This document shows, piece after piece, positions 61,437-64,000 of a stretch of DNA of 64,000 nucleotides. Positions within the stretch are counted from its first letter, which is position 1, and each line of letters opens with the position of its first letter. The stretch spans positions 1-64,000 of the forward strand of contig NC_019957.1 in assembly GCF_000328565.1 (NCBI RefSeq), given 5' to 3'. The notes under the pieces were generated by a model, which made no database searches, was not told the origin of the DNA, and saw only the letters and a list, made by a program, of their open reading frames with translations. The stretch comes from Mycobacterium sp. JS623 (GTDB lineage: Bacteria > Actinomycetota > Actinomycetes > Mycobacteriales > Mycobacteriaceae). The translations under genes were made by a program, and so were the position numbers.

Positions 61437-64000
61437 GGTGTCACCACCTTGAGTGTCAGCGAGGTGACGTCGAGGGTGAGCAGCACCGCCGCCGTCGAGG
61501 TCGACCCGGCCGGCGGGTCGGGCCGCAGGTAGGAGCGGTAGATCTTGCCGTATTCGGGCTTCCCGTCGACGAGCCGGCACAGGGCGGTGACGTCGGCGGC
61601 GATCACCCCGGGCACCGACTGCAGCACGTCGACGATCTCGCTGGACCACACCGGCTGGCCGAGGTCGCGCACGCCGAATGACAACGCGGCCACCACGGCG
61701 CGGCGCGCGGCGGCCACGACGTCGGCGGTGATGCGGTCGGGATCGATGCGCAGGTCGGCGCCCACCCGGATCGGCACCCGCTGGGCGGGCAGCACCCGCA
61801 CGGCTATCAACTCGTCGCTGCCGGCGGCCAACGCCGCGACCAGTCCGGTGTAAACCCCGCTGTCGGTGGTGATTTCGGTGCCGCGCGGCCCGATGACGGT
61901 GACCTGGACGCCGCGCGCGGCGCCGACGCCGACGAAGCGGGCGCTGGCCTTGGCGATGCCGGGGAAGGCGCGGGCGAAGTCGGCGTAGTCGACCAGTGAC
62001 ACGGCGCGGCCCAGCGCGCGCACCGACACGGGGGCGTTACGCGAGGCCTCGTCGACGGTTTCGGGGTCGGCACCGCCGCGGGCGGGCAGCGGGTTGATGA
62101 CGGCACGCACGCCCGGGGGGCGCGAGGCGAGCATGGACAGCTGGCGGGCACGGACCGCGGCGCCGGCGCCGAGCCCGATCCGATAGTCGGCGCGCACGTT
62201 GATCACCCCGGTGGGCAGCGGTGACCCGAACTGAATGGTGGTGATCTGTTTGTCATCCTGGCTGACGGTGTAGCCGCGTTCGCCGGGGTCCAGCAGGGCC
62301 GCGACGCGGTCGCGGCGCACCCCGTTGACGTAGACGGTGAGCGCCGGCGTCGAGCCCGAGGCGTCGGAGATGTAGGTCAGCGGGCCGGCGGAGAGGGTGA
62401 AGACGGGCAGCTGGTCTTGGCCCTGCCCGCTGCCGAGCACCTCGGAGCGGCTTTGGCCGTGGGTGGCCGGGGCGACGTTGGCATTGATGCGCACGCTTTC
62501 GCGCGACAAAGCGTCGGGCAGCGGGTCGAGAAGGTCGATAGCGGTCTGCCCGGTCGGCGACAGCTCGTGGCGAACGGCCTTGAGCGCGCTGACGTGCGCG
62601 ACGGCGAGCCCGGGGTGGGTGGCCGACATGCCGGTGATCGCCACCAGCCGGTCGGCGGCCAACCCGTCGACCCAGTCGTCGAGGCCGATGTTGGTGGCGC
62701 CTGCGGGCAGGTCGATGGTGTTGGGCTCGCCTGCCAGCGGCAGTAGTTCGCCGGCCAGATAGACGCTCGTGCCGGCGATCGTGAACTTGGTGAGGTCGTC
62801 GTCGGTGACGCGCAGGACGGTCGATTTGCCCGCTACGGTGAACACCGCGGCCGAGCGGGTGTCCACGCCGACGGCTTCGATGAGGCGCCAGACGCCGCCG
62901 TCGCGCAGCACGATCGGGCCGGGTTTGGCGGCGCGCACCACCGTGTCGCAGTAGACGTAAACGTCCGTGCTCGACGGTTTGGGGACGACCACCGTGAGGA
63001 AGTCGTTGAGCGAGGCGCCGGTCCAGATCGCGTCCAGCGCGGGCAAGTTCGCTCGGATGGCCGGTGGCACAGCGGCTTTGGCCATCGCGGCTTTTTGTAG
63101 CGCGGCCGATGGGACGACTTTTTCGGCCGCGGCGTGTGGGGGGGCGACTTTGGCCACGACTGTCTCTGCGCCGGCTCTTGCGACTGCCTTTTCCAGGGCG
63201 GACGGTGACAGGACGGCCTTGACGGCGCCGGTTGTCGGCGCGGGCGGGGTCTGCTTAATCGGCGTGGACCCGCCCAAAATGCCGGCCTGCGCGCGGAAAA
63301 CCAGGACCGACTGCGGTAGTGCCTGTGATGCGCGCAGCGCGGCGAACACGTCGGCGGTGTCGAACCCGCCGTTGACCGCGGCGGCGCGCAGCGCTTCGGT
63401 GTCCATAATCGTTGCGCCCTGCGGGCTGAGCGCGCTCAATAGCGGACCGCGCGGCAACGGCGACGGCCACAGGTTTAGGCCGACGGGGACCGGGTGTGCG
63501 CTTGGTGTTTCGTCGGGCAGCATCTTCAGCTCGACGCGGGTCCAGCCCCGCCGCGCTGGGATGCCCGCCACGGGGGTGTCGTCGGGGCGAACGGTGACCG
63601 CGGTCGCGATGCCGAACGCGTGGCCCGAGGACCCGATCGGCACGAGCATGCCGTCGCCGACCGCGACGTTGGTGGCGGTGCCGGCCAGCAGCACCGATTT
63701 CGGCGGGGTTGTGAAGGTTTGCGGACGGGATCGCTTGGGCAGCAACTGATTGAAGGTCGGGCGCGCAGAAATTGCCTGCACCGTTTCGAATGTCACCGAC
63801 TGCTCACCCGGATTGGGGACGCTGGTGACCGCGGTGCCCACCGGGATCGTGACGACCGGCGCGCTGCCGGCGTCGTCGATGGTGAACGCCAGCGACGCCG
63901 ACGCGGCGACGCCGGGGTCGGGGCGGTAGCCGACCAGTCGGGATAGTTCGATTAGTGAGCGCAGTTCGCTCGCCAGCCCTAGGCAGGCCTCCTCGTGGTG
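61433..64000 (-). CDS. Baseplate J-like protein (partial, 5' end beyond window)
   Basis: The reading frame is open to the right edge without a stop, so the start lies beyond 64000. Near the edge it reads ELRSLIELSRLVGYRPDPG and then IPVGTAVTSVPNPGEQSVTFET, the usual opening of the actinobacterial 'putative baseplate assembly protein' (gpJ-like) family. The C-terminal half has YVNGVRRDR, PVSVRALGRAVSLVDYADFARAFPGIAKA and PVWSSEIVDVLQSVPGV, all family features. An Ala/Lys-rich insertion lies near 63050-63250 (many APT/KA residues). It is the most upstream visible gene of the operon. Confidence 0.85.
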   Translation of the reverse strand, partial: HHEEACLGLASELRSLIELSRLVGYRPDPGVAASASLAFTIDDAGSAPVVTIPVGTAVTSVPNPGEQSVTFETVQAISARPTFNQLLPKRSRPQTFTTPPKSVLLAGTATNVAVGDGMLVPIGSSGHAFGIATAVTVRPDDTPVAGIPARRGWTRVELKMLPDETPSAHPVPVGLNLWPSPLPRGPLLSALSPQGATIMDTEALRAAAVNGGFDTADVFAALRASQALPQSVLVFRAQAGILGGSTPIKQTPPAPTTGAVKAVLSPSALEKAVARAGAETVVAKVAPPHAAAEKVVPSAALQKAAMAKAAVPPAIRANLPALDAIWTGASLNDFLTVVVPKPSSTDVYVYCDTVVRAAKPGPIVLRDGGVWRLIEAVGVDTRSAAVFTVAGKSTVLRVTDDDLTKFTIAGTSVYLAGELLPLAGEPNTIDLPAGATNIGLDDWVDGLAADRLVAITGMSATHPGLAVAHVSALKAVRHELSPTGQTAIDLLDPLPDALSRESVRINANVAPATHGQSRSEVLGSGQGQDQLPVFTLSAGPLTYISDASGSTPALTVYVNGVRRDRVAALLDPGERGYTVSQDDKQITTIQFGSPLPTGVINVRADYRIGLGAGAAVRARQLSMLASRPPGVRAVINPLPARGGADPETVDEASRNAPVSVRALGRAVSLVDYADFARAFPGIAKASARFVGVGAARGVQVTVIGPRGTEITTDSGVYTGLVAALAAGSDELIAVRVLPAQRVPIRVGADLRIDPDRITADVVAAARRAVVAALSFGVRDLGQPVWSSEIVDVLQSVPGVIAADVTALCRLVDGKPEYGKIYRSYLRPDPPAGSTSTAAVLLTLDVTSLTLKVVTP

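Noticed and set aside
61437..61649. In-frame upstream extension of the tail protein
   Set aside because: It overlaps the baseplate J gene in another frame and reads as Arg-rich shadow; the GTG at 61436 gives a GTGA overlap typical of this operon.
1..64000. CRISPR array or rRNA operon
   Set aside because: No regular direct repeats with spacers and no rRNA-like sequence were noticed.

Overview
The window is high-GC actinobacterial DNA, most likely from a (nontuberculous) mycobacterium. The evidence is a ManB of the mycobacterial type, a DUF4193 remnant, a DUF5631/DUF5632-type protein, a secreted lipoprotein of a mycobacterial family, mycobacterial-style GTG/TTG starts and ATGA overlaps, and a predicted endo-D-arabinanase (DUF4185) domain suited to a mycolyl-arabinogalactan wall. 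No rRNA, tRNA or CRISPR array was found.

Region 1 (about 0.2-21.4 kb) looks like an exopolysaccharide locus. It has an aldo/keto reductase and a GMC oxidoreductase, GT2 glycosyltransferases, two paralogous GH5 beta-mannanase-like enzymes flanking a Wzx-type flippase, a polysaccharide pyruvyltransferase, an EEP-family hydrolase, a secreted lipase, and an O-acetylation set (acyltransferase-3, SGNH hydrolase, SGNH lipoprotein). A manB-manA pair would supply GDP-mannose. Together these suggest a mannose-containing, pyruvylated and O-acetylated surface glycan that is exported by the flippase and trimmed by the mannanases.

Region 2 (about 15.3-27.7 kb) is a decayed stretch. It holds an extended manA, an IS481-family element inserted exactly at a CTAG containing a glycosyltransferase stop codon, a frameshifted flippase fragment, a frameshifted galU, a truncated SDR, a truncated DUF4193 gene, two small Cys/His-motif proteins and several gene-free stretches.

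Region 3 (about 25.8-38.9 kb) is mycobacterial housekeeping and signalling: a YdhR-like monooxygenase, a membrane protein, a coupled proline-rich membrane protein and DUF5631/5632-type protein, a lipoprotein, a Ser/Thr kinase fused to a FecB-like binding domain, an FHA-HTH regulator behind a good promoter and short leader ORFs, and a large sigma-like multi-HTH protein.

Region 4 (about 40.0-64.0 kb, nearly all minus strand and continuing past the right edge) is the most striking part. It is the distal end of a contractile-injection-system-like (eCIS/phage-tail-like) operon: a baseplate J-like protein (cut by the window edge), a tail protein, and a DUF6519-type baseplate/fibre protein with an embedded seven-bladed kelch propeller. 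These are followed by unusual cargo or accessory genes: an AadA-like nucleotidyltransferase fused to glycosyltransferase modules, a phospholipase D, a ricin-type lectin on the opposite strand, a 2,085-residue multi-enzyme envelope lysin (M23 peptidase, DUF1906, lysozyme-like, two amidases, DUF4185, four copies of a novel repeat), and a metallo-beta-lactamase/caspase-like fusion. I infer a mycobacterial injection or lysis-linked system equipped to breach a mycobacterial envelope. Sheath, tube, spike and ATPase genes would have to lie beyond position 64000 to confirm this.
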